A stretch of DNA of 64,000 nucleotides from Triatoma infestans (lineage: Eukaryota > Arthropoda > Insecta > Hemiptera > Reduviidae), in assembly GCA_011037195.1 (NCBI GenBank), contig JAAEAF010001118.1, positions 62,001 to 126,000 of the forward strand, written 5' to 3'. Below are positions 1 to 10,925 of this stretch, in pieces (position 1 is the first letter of the stretch; each line of letters opens with the position of its first letter). A program made the position numbers and the translations under genes. Below the pieces are notes generated by a model that did no database searches, was not told where the DNA came from, and saw only the letters and a list, made by a program, of their open reading frames with translations.

Positions 1-228
1 TTTTTTTTTTAAAGGCGCGTCAACATTTATGGCCATTGGCGCCCAGAGCCTTCTCAGTGCAGTGCTGCCCTCCGGACAGTATTCTCTCGTTACAGACAAC
101 ACTGTCCATCACTGGACAGTGAGCTGTAGAGGCTCCTAAAAAGAAAAAATCTAAGGTTAGCAAGGCTGGACTCGAACTGGGTCCTCCGCGTCGGAGTCCA
201 GTACGCTAACCACTTAGCTAATCCCTTC
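1..228 (-). repeat. tRNA-derived SINE (family SINE-A), copy 1
   Basis: Read on the minus strand, the right end has a tRNA-like head: a pol III A-box-like TAGCTAAGTGG, then a B-box-like AGTTCGAGTCC (consensus GGTTCGANTCC). A non-tRNA body and a terminal A-run follow (the T-run at 1-11 on the plus strand), so the copy looks complete at its 3' end. At least five relatives occur in the window (19862, 28789, 29980, 46110 and 58795), all with the CTGTAGAGGCTCC-like block in the body. A real tRNA gene is unlikely because the head is diverged and fused to the repeat body. Confidence 0.85.
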
Positions 229-321
229 CCTTTTTGCCAGAATTGGAACCAGCATTAGGAATTATGTAGAAATTCATCTCTTGGGTCAGATAGTTTACAT
301 ATATATTTTACGAAAAGTTAA
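229..321. other. Unassigned spacer
   Basis: A short AT-rich spacer between the SINE and the first LINE fragment. I see no feature in it. Confidence 0.4.
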
Positions 322-490
322 AGCCAAGGCTAAAGAGATGGCGCATAAAACAGGCTGTTTAGCTTCACTCCACCTATACGAGGAAGATTTACAAGGCGAT
401 GTTAAACTATTCCTAATCGCATAACAGTTTTCTGGTGGTCGGAAATTCTCACAAAGTAACTCAGGAAGCGGCGTAGTGCAATAAGTACAA
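322..490 (+). pseudogene. Fragment of Jockey/I-like LINE, linker between endonuclease and RT
   Basis: This segment is a diverged direct repeat of 1536-1700: the blocks 'gagatggcgcataaaac', 'ctggtggtcgga' and 'actcaggaagcggcgtagt' occur in both in the same order. In the longer copy the segment lies just before a region that reads, with frameshifts, like the basic linker between the endonuclease and reverse transcriptase of Jockey/I-clade elements. It has no open frame of its own. It is either a truncated independent insertion or a separated piece of the neighbouring copy. Confidence 0.6.
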
Positions 491-1410
491 GGAATCTTTG
501 TGGCAGAAATGTATTAACAGCAAACGGTTTTGCCAGGCTTAACAACCATCCACGGTGGTAACATGCCGGTCTGTATACTACTAATGCAGATGTTAATTGT
601 CATTCAATATTCCCTTAACTATATACAAAAAAACATTGTATTGTAAAAGCTCTGATGTCGAATAAATTTGACAATTGAAATTTGAGAACTGCAAGAGTTT
701 TTTTTTTTTTGTGATTTCACATGAAAACAGAGATTGACAATTTATATATCAGAAAGATCACAAGCATCACCTATAACCTTGAACCATAATAAGTGTACCT
801 GTCAGATATATAATACCTATTACATTAAAATGACCTTCATTTTACCATTTATGGTACATAACTATCCTGGTTGCTGCTATTATTGTTATTGTTTTTTATT
901 ATAAAAAAATAAATAATAAATAAAAATATCTTCTCAGTACCTTGTAATTTTAGTTTTTTATAACTTCCTTGAAATACTATAATATAGATGAAGAACATGA
1001 AAGTAATTTGAAATGAATTAAGACGAATTGCATGTAAAATAAAAGTTTCATTTAGCAATTTGATATTTTGGGTTTTGTGTTTGTAATAGTCAGAAAATGA
1101 ATAATTTAGCAATCAGTATAAAAATACAAAGAAACCTTAGCTGGCAGATTCAAAGTAATTTTTTTTTCTGTATGGAATAGAAATACAAAGATTCGTATTT
1201 AACAATGAAATTGAAAGTTAAACATTAAAAAAAAAAACAACGTAAATATTAGTTAAATTTGCTTAAATCTATTTAATTTAATTGTTAAATTGAACAGCAT
1301 AATATGATTGTGGAAGAATGTGCAAGTTCATTAGATTTCAGGAATTCATCAAGTTTAATAAATATGGAAGCATTGTAATATAAATAAGTATATAGGTCAT
1401 ATTAGATACT
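491..1410. other. AT-rich DNA without recognised features
   Basis: About 0.9 kb of AT-rich sequence with homopolymer runs. The short minus-strand open frame at 849-1112 is low complexity (Asn run, hydrophobic stretches) and has no recognisable motif, so I do not call it a gene. Confidence 0.5.
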
Positions 1411-1414
1411 ATAT

Positions 1415-4210
1415 AGGTGGAGGGAGTGTGTAGCTTTATACTAAACCTACAAAATTTGAACACATATGAATTAGCTCTGAACTGGGATTGTGTGTACGTT
1501 GCTGACATAACCGGAAGGATGTCAAGATCCACAACGCCAAAGCCAAAGAGATGGCGCATAAAACCGGCTGTTTGGCTACACTTTCCAAGCAAACATTCCG
1601 ATGTCAAAATATACCTCATAGTATATAACAGTTCCTCCCTGGTGGTCGGAAACTTGTCAAAAAGTGACTCAGGAAGCGGCGTAGTACAATAAGATTTTTA
1701 AAAGGCATTGCACTAGAGAAAACTATATCGAGTACTAGTGTAAGAACGCGAACGTCGAAGCAAGGAAATTTATTAAGATGCAAAAAAAGGCCAAATGGGA
1801 AAATTATGTAGCAGCTCTAAGTAGAAACCCCCCTCAAGCTGATGTTTTGGAATAAAATAAAATGTATCAGGCTGGCATAAATGTATCAAGTTTTATTGCT
1901 GGTATAAAGAAAGATGAACAAATTTTTCCTCAACCTTACAAAGTTGCTGAATGTCTGGCATCTTACATAGCTGAGTACACTTCTGATGAAGCTAACGATC
2001 TGATGCAGCCTCGCTCACAATCAGAAACAAAAGTGAAAAGATTAAAAATAACATAAATCTAAGTTGAAGAATTAAGTAGGAATTGAGCCCCCGGGGCCGG
2101 CCATTTTACCATATATATTTTAGGAAAAGCTAATTGAGATCTCAAAACAAACGGTGCTGTCCTTGTAAAAGCACGCAATACTGTCAGATTATTGTCCTTC
2201 CTTCTGGAAAATGCCAACCATTATCCCTATTTACAAAGAAGGAAAAGAGTAACACTCTCTTAAGAGTTATCATCTGATCTCTTTTACAAATTGTATTTGT
2301 AAGTTAATGGAGCGAATGATAAGAAATAAACAGAAGCCAGAAATTTATCACCATGCCATTTGGATTTAGAAAGAGCGATCTTATAGCTGAACCCCTTATA
2401 ATACTTGAACATCCAATCCAGGACGTATTTCTTAAGAGGAAAATAGTAATGGCTGAATTTTTCGATCTCCAACATGCTGACGACATGGTCTGGAATCCAA
2501 AAGTGCGAGAGATCTTGAGTATATGGAGAATAAAGAATCATTTATTTATGTTTATACGAAAATTTCGTGTAAGAATCTGAGCAAAATATTCTAATGTGCA
2601 CACTCAGCAAATTGGTCCCAAAGTATGCTGTTCTTCAAAATTGCTATTGACAGTATCATAATAAGATACATACATACCTTCTTCTCCAAAATTTGCTCGC
2701 TTTGCAGATGTTTCACAACAGTGTTTTCGCAACAATAGATAATGTACTACAGACAACGTATACTGCAACATACTTTAACTAAACTTTACTGGATGGTCCA
2801 TATGCAATAGCTTAAAATTCTCTCCAAAGAAAACTAAAAGCATGGTATTTCCCAAATAAAGACAAACAATCCATTTGTATTTATATGGGGCATTAGTAAC
2901 ATCAGTCAATTATCTGGGACTAATCATTGACAGTAAACTCTCTTGATCCTCTCATATCCGAGATATGCGTGATCTTAATCGAAAGTAATCGCTGATAGAA
3001 AAGTTTTATTGAAGGTATATAGATCTTAGTAAAATGAAAAATTTACTAAGGTAGTTTTATAAATACTTCTGCCTGTGAGAGCATCCTAGAACCGCTGGAC
3101 ACTATATTTAATCAAGGTGTTAGATTTGCATTAGGAGCCTTCAAAAGTAGCACAGTTTCAAGCGTGCATGTTGAATAGAAGCAAGTAAACTTCCGCTGTC
3201 ATAAAGGCGGAACCTATTAGCTATAGGATTCTTTGTGAAGTTACTTAGCAAACCGTTAAGTGCTTGTTGCAAAATAGTGACTAATCTTCCATTAGAACAA
3301 AAATACAGAAATGCTGTTCGGACAACTAAATCTTGCCACAGGCCACAATACCCTGGTTAACACTACCACCAATATTAATTAACAGAATTCTTATATAAAA
3401 TACCCAAACAATAAAATATCAGAAATAGAGTATAAACAATATTTCTTAGAATTAACAAATCATAGAAATCCAAAAAAGGTATTGTACACAGTTGGTTTAT
3501 AAAAATCTTCAAGGTTGTGGTGCTGCAGTCATCATAGAGGATAGAAAATATAAGTTTTTATTACCGTCTCTTCAAGTAGCATATATATTGCAGAATTATA
3601 TGCAGTCTATTTTGCATTGACTAATGTAGGAGGAATCCAGGATGAACTAACTGTGCGCTCTTGTTTCTTTGAAACAGATCTATTCCACACACCCAATTAT
3701 TCAATATATCCAAATCTTCGTAAACAATTTGATAATTTAAGGGACATACGTTTCATTTATTTGGGTATCCGAGCATTCTGGGATTTAGGGTAACATTGCT
3801 GCCGACTTTGCCGCAAAAGAAGCAACAGCATGAGAATAACAGTGGAGCTGATATATTGTGTACATAAAAAGGCGTATTTACAAAAATTAGTATAAAGAAT
3901 GGTCAACAATATCAAAACATGTGTACACCAAATAAATCATTAGAAATCGGCATCTAGAAACGTTCGGAAAGAGGAAATAATGTCACTCGTTTGAGAATTG
4001 GCCATACTCGAGTATCACGATGAATATAACCAGAATGGTTGAATGAGAATAAAACCAGCCAGAAATGAAAAACGATTAAATAAATATTCAAACGATTATT
4101 TATAAATCAAGAATCATAATTCAATATGAGGTGTGAAAAAACATTATGCAACCCCAGTGCGCCTAATAAGCACTGCAAGGTTCACTGCTCGAAAAAAGAA
4201 AAAAAAAAGA
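1415..4210 (+). pseudogene. Decayed Jockey/I-like LINE with RT and RNase H-like remains
   Basis: Translating in shifting frames gives collinear parts of a non-LTR retrotransposon ORF2. First comes the basic linker ending in KMQKKAKWENYVAALS at about 1775-1825. Next is the pre-RT segment AECLASYIAEYTSDEA near 1948-1995. An RT entry motif (WKMPTIIPIYKEGK-like) lies near 2205-2245. The RT core is at about 2353-2500, with PFGFRKS and an FDLQHADDMVW segment that corresponds to the usual FDL-KAFDTVW block. The post-RT block LD--FNQGVRFALGAF is near 3100-3150, and RNase H-like AELYAVYFAL (near 3590) and HSGI-GNIAADFAAKEA (near 3772-3825) follow. An A-rich tail ends at about 4210. Stops and frameshifts interrupt every domain, so it cannot encode an active enzyme. 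The RNase H-like end suggests the I/Jockey group; the clade is an inference. Confidence 0.8.
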
Positions 4211-4550
4211 TACACGTAAGTAAATAAATCCAATTCCCCTAGCTAGATCCAGACACATACTAATGGTACTAGTTAAAGCAAACTAACAGTAACAATTCGC
4301 TAAAAAACCTTGTAATTTAATGTTTTTCTATTTTCAAATTTGGCTCTAAATTGAGTTTATTGGATGTGTCTAACGACTTTTTTTTTTTTTTTAAATTAAT
4401 ATACTAATTTTACACACAATTGTGGAGTAAAAAATTGGAAACAAAACTTAGAAATTTATGAAAATGTCATAAATTTTTGGTTCACCAAATGGATATCTAA
4501 TGATTCAACTTTTATTAAAGACAACTATGGAAGATTCTTCTCGACCTTTA
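4211..4550. other. AT-rich spacer
   Basis: AT-rich sequence with a T-run near 4379-4392. No gene or repeat end is recognised. Confidence 0.4.
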
Positions 4551-4554
4551 CTTG

Positions 4555-4855
4555 TATGAAGGAAAAAGGATTGTGAGTTTCGGTCTTTTTAAAAAAATAA
4601 ACAAACCTAAATTCATCATTAATGTCTTGATCAATAATCATTATTGTCTGTGTTGTTGAGGTGTTCTCAATTTTTTATTTTCAAAATTATACATAAGTTT
4701 TTAAGTTTGATATGTTTTGAAGATTATTTAATAGTTTTTTTTATTTATTTTTTTATGCCTTGAAAAAGACAATATATTTGTCGAAACGTTGGCAAGAATT
4801 TAAGTTTTTTTATTTTTTTAAAAAGACCGAAACTTACAATCCTTTTTCCTTCATT
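4555..4855. repeat. Palindromic MITE, family F, diverged copy
   Basis: Roughly 45-bp inverted arms lie at 4558-4601 and 4807-4853, sharing GGATTGTGAGTTTCGGTC and its complement. Near the right arm is CTTGAAAAAGAC...GTCGAAACGTTGG, matching CCTGAAGAAGGC...GCCGAAACATCGG in the better preserved copy at 33764-34024. It is non-coding. Likely a non-autonomous DNA transposon or a retroelement terminal structure; the superfamily is unknown. Confidence 0.6.
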
Positions 4856-4861
4856 AAAGAC

Positions 4862-5190
4862 AACTAACAATATCCATATAAATAATTTTAAGAATTGAAA
4901 AACGAACATTTCGATGTCTAACAAAAAGTAAGATATGTTTTTAAGAACAGAGACAAACAAGATACAACAGGACACCAACAGGTAGGTAGGAAAAAAAACA
5001 AGAATTTTGCACATTTCAATTAAAATTTAGGAAATGGTATTCGTAATAATTAAAAGAAATGTATGTAAATCCTTAAATTTATATATTTATATAAAACATT
5101 ATTTTTAGGTAATTTACAAAACCGTAGCGATACGTGTTCCCATTAATAATTCACCCTCACTGCTGTTAAAGTATTTTCAATAGAGAAAGT
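4862..5190. other. AT-rich spacer
   Basis: No convincing gene. The small minus-strand open frame at 4745-5014 overlaps the MITE arm and is hydrophobic low-complexity sequence. Confidence 0.4.
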
Positions 5191-5195
5191 ATCTA

Positions 5196-6492
5196 CGAGG
5201 GTGGTTTGAAAAGTTCTCGGAATCACCGCTAGATGTCAGTGCTAGAGCAACGAGGTTCCCGCGCAATAATCACACATCCTTTGTGAGTGAACACGTGGCG
5301 CGTCAGTGCTCTTGCTGCAGAAGAGTGATGTGGTAGTGACGACTCTTTGTTGTTGTTCCCGCGTAGTGATTTGTGAAAATGGAAAAAACTGAGATTCGAG
5401 CAGTGATTAAGTACTATGTAAAGAAAGGTATGAAAGCAAAGGAAATTCATGCCGACTTTCAGAACACACTGGGGGACTCTGCTCCTTCATATTCAACTGT
5501 TGCCAAGTGGACCAGCGAGTTTAAATTTGGTCGGGAGAGCTTAGATGATGATCCGCGTAGTGGACGGCCAAAAAGTGCTACGACCCCAGAATTTATCGCA
5601 AAAGTGCATAAAATGGTCATGGAGGATCGTCGACTGAAAGTGCGAGAGATTGCTGAAGCTATAGGGATGTCATCTGAACGGGTATATCACATTTTAACCG
5701 AAGAATTAGGAATGAAAAAATTATCGGCAAGATGGGTGCCGCGGCTCTTGACATTGGACCATAAACGCACCAGATTGGAAATGTCCGAACAAAGTCTGGC
5801 CCGTTTTCAGCGCAACCAACAAGATTTTTTGCGCCGGTTTGTGACTACAGATGAAACTTGGGTCCACTACTATACCCCAGAGACAAAACAGCAGTCAAAG
5901 CAGTGGAAACATGCTGAGTCACCACCACCAAAGAAAGCAAAGGCAGTACGTTCGGCCGGAAAGGTCATGGCCTACGTTTTCTGGGATGCAAAAGGCATTC
6001 TGCTGATAGATTATCTTTCTACTGGCCAAACAATTACGGGGCAATACTATGCAAACCTCCTAGATCAACTACAGGAAAAGATACGCGAAAAAAAGCCTGG
6101 TTTGGCAAGGAAGAAAGTCATCTTTCACCAGGACAACCCCGCCCGCACACAAGTGTTATTGCCATGGCAAAACTTCATGAACTGAGATATGAATTGTTGC
6201 CACATCCACCTTATTCACCTGATTTGGCACCATCAGACTTTCATCTCTTCCCCAAGCTGAAAATTTTCCTCGGTGTCGGAGATTTCCTACAACGGAAGAA
6301 CTGACAGCCGAATTGGAGAGGTACTTTGCAGGCCTGGAGGAATCTCATTTTCGAGATGGGATAAAGGCATTGGAACATCGCTGGACCAAATGCATTAGTC
6401 TACAGGGAGACTATGTTGAAAAATAAAAGCAGTTCCACCGAGGTAAGACACTTCTTTCTAGTACATTCCGAGAACTTTTCAAACCACCCTCG
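5196..6492 (+). mobile_element. Near-complete mariner transposon
   Basis: The 1,297-bp element is bounded by perfect 27-bp terminal inverted repeats at 5196-5222 and 6466-6492, starting CGAGGGTGGTTTGAAAAG. TA dinucleotides flank it at 5194-5195 and 6493-6494, the target duplication expected for Tc1/mariner. Length, end structure and the single transposase frame all fit the mariner family. The identical ends suggest a fairly recent insertion, although the transposase frame is already broken. Because the ends are intact it might still be cross-mobilised by a related active transposase; that is an inference. Confidence 0.95.
5379..6426 (+). pseudogene. mariner transposase (DD34D), two frameshifts
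   Basis: A cut-and-paste transposase remnant. I place the start at ATG 5379; the same frame extends slightly upstream but without another ATG. The N-terminal part (about residues 1-125) carries the paired helix-turn-helix region with PRSGRPKSATTPE and the linker motif WVPRLLT. The catalytic triad is recognisable: Asp158 in TTDETW, Asp252 in HQDN, and the third Asp at 6236-6238 in YSPDLAPSD. Allowing for one lost base, the last two are separated by 34 residues, the mariner DD34D signature. The first frame ends prematurely at 6183-6185 after a 1-base loss near 6136-6143. A second 1-base loss near 6274-6280 restores the reading towards a TAA at 6424-6426. The family normally has about 345 residues, so the length is otherwise complete. 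No functional protein is expected from this copy. Confidence 0.93.
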
Positions 6493-6494
6493 TA

Positions 6495-7340
6495 TTTGAA
6501 CACGAAAGCGATCAAAACCCTATTATGAGATTATAAGATGAAGGGCGGGGAACTTTTCTTTGACAATCTAAACTAAAAAAAACATAAATAACTTTTCAAT
6601 TAGACAAATTAAAAAGATACAGTTACAAGAAGAAATTAGTATATCAAAGTGGACATATTTTACCGTATTATCCAACTTTCGAGAGAAGGTGTAGTTTGCG
6701 CTCTACCATTATGAACTGTACTTATGGTCGTCCCTAATGACGGTAAGCGCGTGAAAATAGAACCGTGATCCATATATTTTTGAGAGTTTGACCGGCTTAG
6801 AGGTTTTTTTTTTCTTTTTGGTCAACAGGTGATACGGAGGTCTGAACCCTTTTGTAAAACAGATTACTGAATGCGTTACTCTGATAAGGTTATACTTAAC
6901 CAGAATAGAGCACATATCTTACACAGCAGATATCATTAGGGTTGGTAGAGCGCAAACTATAATGCCGGCACCCAAAAATTTCCGTAGAATGTGCTAATAC
7001 TATTTGCAATGGAAATGACAATGTACGATAATTGAGAAAATTGAATATATTTGAATATATTTTATAATATATGCTACCAAAACTTACCAATAACTTTGTA
7101 ACTCTAAATGATATTATTCATATTTGGAGTGTTACTCATTGAAGAAAAGTGAAAATTATTATTAATAAAATCTGGTGTGAAATATTCACATGACTTTTTC
7201 TTCATACTGCAGTTAACAAAATTGTAATTAACAAATTTCCTTCAAACTTATTAAAAGTTAATAAAAGTCATTATTATTAAATTATATTAAACGTTTGTCA
7301 TAAATTATAAATCAATAGGAAAATCTAAACTCAATAATCA
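6495..7340. other. AT-rich DNA without recognised features
   Basis: About 0.85 kb without a recognisable gene. Two small minus-strand frames (6709-6915 and 6896-7090) have no motif and look like chance frames. Confidence 0.45.
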
Positions 7341-7566
7341 GAGATATTTTCCATGACAGGCCTACTTCTTTTTGTGGTCATCGACCGGTTTAGGGCGTTC
7401 ACCCATCATCAGGATGCATTTGTCAAACAGTATGATAACATAGATTTGCACAGAGCAAATTTAGATGATACATTCAACCGGTCGATGACCACAAAAAAGA
7501 AGCACGCTTTCACGGAAAATATCACTCATGCTTTCCAGCTCTGCGCAACCAACTACAACAACTAAA
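7341..7566. repeat. Palindromic repeat, family G, with hammerhead-like fold
   Basis: Inverted arms of about 50 bp enclose a non-coding centre. The innermost 14 bp (TGGTCATCGACCGG at 7375-7388 and its complement at 7477-7490) are perfect. On the minus strand the centre reads CTGATGA (plus 7412-7406), then a short hairpin (7404-7393), then TAAA where GAAA would be expected, then the arm. A partial relative lies at about 42555-42786. The small plus-strand frame at 7353-7565 only crosses this palindrome. Likely a MITE or a retroelement-associated structured repeat. Confidence 0.7.
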
Positions 7567-7654
7567 CTTAATAAAATGTAAAAAAAAAGCATAACCTATT
7601 ACCACCCCAACCGCCCACTCAAATATTTCTTTAATTGAATTTCTAAGTAAAATG
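7567..7654. other. Short spacer
   Basis: AT-rich spacer with nothing recognised. Confidence 0.3.
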
Positions 7655-9211
7655 GGGTGCTGATAGAGGTTTTATTGAAGGTATATCGTTCTGTAGTAAA
7701 ATAAAAAATTGACTATAGCAGTTTTATAAATAAATGATTCTGCCTGTGAGAGCATCCTAGAACCGCTGGACACCGTATTTAATTAAGGTGTTAAGATTTG
7801 CATTAGGAGCCTTCAAAAGTAATGTAGTTTCAAGCTTGCATGTAGAATAGAAGCGGTAAACTTCCGCTATCATAAAGGCGGAACTTATTAGCCATAGGAT
7901 TTGAAATGTTATGGGCGAATGGAATCGTTTGATGTGTGATTCCTGATGTAGTAGATGTCTTGAAGAGGGCGGAAGTTAGTTGAGAGTTTTTGGAAGTTAG
8001 TGCTCGAATAATTAAACGGATTTTATAAAAATAAACTGTATTTTAACAATAATAAGAACGTTAGAAATGGTAACTAATAACTAGCAAAATACTTAGTAAT
8101 AAATAGAAGATAAATTATTAATAAATTAGAATGACTGAAATAACTGAACTAAGATGCACTACTAAAGAATGATAAGTTTGAATATAACTGTAAATTGCCG
8201 CTCGGGTATATAGATGTGCTCGTTTGGCCGTAGATGATATAATAATCGCTCGTTGTATAAGATAGAGTTTATATATTGGTGTTGGCCACACTCACACCAA
8301 GACATCTGTCCTAGTGTGCGACCTTCGTAGTTTGCTGACCTTATTTAGGTCAGTGGCCAACCTTTTCGGTGCTTGCTTTTTGATGTACAGTATTGACGAA
8401 AAGGCTTTGTTAATCGTTTTTGTTTGGCCGCGGCTGTCTTGAAGCCGGCGGCCGGTCGCTGGTTATACTTTTATTACTGCCATCCTTTGTGAAGATAGCA
8501 GCTGGGTATTGCCACTAGTTGTAAATTATTCTTCCTTTGGTGTTTGTGACTTTGCCGATGTCAATGACTTTGCCATGTCATTACATGGGTGTGGTGTTGT
8601 GTTGTACTGTAGTGATAGCTTGTGTAGCACGACCAGTTTTGTAAAGGGCTTGTGTGTATTAGAGAGAAGTATTAGAAATAATCAAGAGATCACACTGTTT
8701 TAAAATAGATACATTCTCTAAGTGAATTTAAACAATATCACAATAATATGCTTATAGATATAATGAAGCTAGACTTAAACTGGCATTGATAGGTCTAGTC
8801 GTAGAATGTCTGATTCACACTGTCTTGGTCTAAAACAGAATGCAGACTTTTCTTGAAAGAATGTCTTCTAACTATTAATGCCAGTCTTTTCAAATAATGC
8901 TGGTATGTCTGGAGGAGGGAGTGTATTGTTTTACCCTAACTGTTTTTTGCCCTTTGTCTCTTGGTTTTTGCATTGACCTAAATTATAGTAACTGGCTGTT
9001 TCCCCTTCACTAAAATATACTGTTTGAACTAGCTAAAATTAACAAAATTATTTTACTAAACTATTTATAAATTTCTTATATTCTTTCATTTCTTTCTTTC
9101 ACTACAGATTCTTTGTGAAGTTACGTAGCAAACTGCTAAGTGATTGTTATAAAATAGTGACTCGTCTTTCATTAGAACAAAAATACAAAAACGCTGTTCG
9201 GACAACTAAAT
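7655..9211 (+). pseudogene. Second fragment of Jockey/I-like LINE, split by a solo LTR
   Basis: Positions 7655-7901 plus 9107-9211 are collinear with about 2993-3334 of the LINE at 1415-4210. Shared blocks include GCATCCTAGAACCGCTGGAC, the stretch coding RFALGAFKS, and GCTGTTCGGACAACTAAATC. The coding content is the conserved region after the RT. Both ends are truncated. The copy is interrupted exactly by the solo LTR at 7902-9106, so the LTR inserted later. It has several stops and is not functional. Confidence 0.85.
7902..9106 (-). mobile_element. Solo LTR, family LTR-A, long variant (1.2 kb)
   Basis: On the minus strand it begins TGTAGTGAAAG and ends CATTTCA, the TG...CA ends of an LTR. 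It is flanked by 4-bp duplications GATT at 7898-7901 and 9107-9110. The uninterrupted target is visible in the related LINE copy near 3230, which fixes both ends. The portion at about 8560-9106 matches the other LTR-A copies (GTGATTTCTTGATTATT-like and ACAAGCCCTTTACAAAAC blocks). About 650 bp at 7902-8560 is extra to this copy and holds a minus-strand TATA-like TATATAAA (8275-8268). No internal gag-pol sequence remains. Four-base duplications suggest a Gypsy- or BEL-type parent (inference). Confidence 0.9.
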
Positions 9212-9214
9212 CAA

Positions 9215-10871
9215 AGTGGTCTTTAAAAGTGATTTTCAAAGTGATCTTTATATTCACAGTGTTAGTATAACAAATTTAATGAAATCCGTCAGTGTTTTTA
9301 TGGAGAAAATCGCCAAAACTAAAAAAAAAAACTGTTCAGCACAAACCTTCGGTATACTCATTTTCTTGAAACTCAAAATATGATTGGCAACATATTTAAT
9401 TCTATTTAGATGACACAATTATACATTGTATATTATAAACTGAAATAGCACTTTAGTGAAAAACATAACCCTACCCCTCCGCCGAAAAAAGTGCTATTAA
9501 CGAAATTTTTCCCGGAGAAATGTTTCAAATAAAAGTTGTAGCTCTTTGATATGTACTTTGTAAATCATTAGAATCATTAAGATTCGTGGGATCCGAAAAA
9601 CCAAGGATCTCAGAATCTTAATGAATCTAATGTGTGGTAGATTGAAGATGATTTAGGAGAGTAAGAAATAAACTAGTAGATGCACAACACAGTATAATGA
9701 ATTAAATGTATATAACTGCAAGGACCATACACTTTTGAATGATATTTGAGAATAAGGTAGCGAGAGAATGATTAAGAGAGAGAGACAGACTGGCTGAGAA
9801 TTAAAAGGTAAAATGATGTTGTCTGACTGGTGTCGATAACTATTTTCAGTAGGGCTAGATCGCCTCTATTTATTACGGGATTCTCCCTTCCTGGTTTGGC
9901 CTAGGTAGGTAGTAATTAACTTCTTCAGATCCTACGAATCTTTAATGATTCAGATCTGATTATAAGTTGACATAGAAAGGAAATTGTTGGAGTCGTTTTC
10001 GAAAAAATCAGAAAAAAATAAAAAACTGGTGTGACACACTCACAGAAGTTTCTATTACTCGTGTTCTCAAAATTATAATTGACAAAGGTTATAGTTTTTG
10101 TACCAAATATAGCGAAATTCGTCAAAAAGTGTTAAGTAAAAGCGCACTTCCGGCTTACTAATTTTCTTAAAACTTAGAATTTTGCCCATCTATTTATTTC
10201 GAATTATTATGGTTTGGATGATAAAATTGTATAATCAACTATGATACCACTTTAGAGGAAGCTGTAACCCCACCACTCCCCTAAAGTGCCCCTAAATGAA
10301 TTTTCCCAGAGAAATATTTTAAATAAAGATGTAGCTCATTGCATGCTTAGTTTATATACGAAGTTTCAAGAAAATCGTCGGAGCCATTTTTGAGAAAATC
10401 GCGAAAAAGTGAAAAAAATCATTTAGTGAAGTGTTAAAACAAATGCACTTCCGAATTTGAAAAAATCGGAATTTCGACAACATAATTAATTCTAATTAAC
10501 ATTATTTAGATGACAGAACTGTCTAATAACCTGAAATAGTAGTTGAGATGAAAACCTAACCCCACTCCTCCCCCAGAAGTGGCCTTAAATGAATTTTCCC
10601 CGAGAAATGTTTCAAATAAAAGTTGTAGCTGTTAGTATGTGTAGTTGATATACCAAGTTTGAAGAAGATCGTTGGTGTCAATTTAGAGAAAATTGCAAAA
10701 ACGTAAAAAAAAAACACTAGTAAATTTGTACTTCCGGTTGAGGAATTCTGACAGATGACCCACTGCCAGATCCCATGGTGATAAACTAAACGGAATATCA
10801 ATTGAACTTTCTACGATTTTTCGTTTTTGAGCTATGCTGTTCACGTACGTACATATATACATACATACATA

Positions 10872-10925
<54 letters not shown>

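Noticed and set aside
4745..5014. 89-codon hydrophobic minus-strand frame resembling a membrane protein
   Set aside because: It begins inside a MITE arm and its hydrophobicity follows from T-rich codons; no conserved feature.
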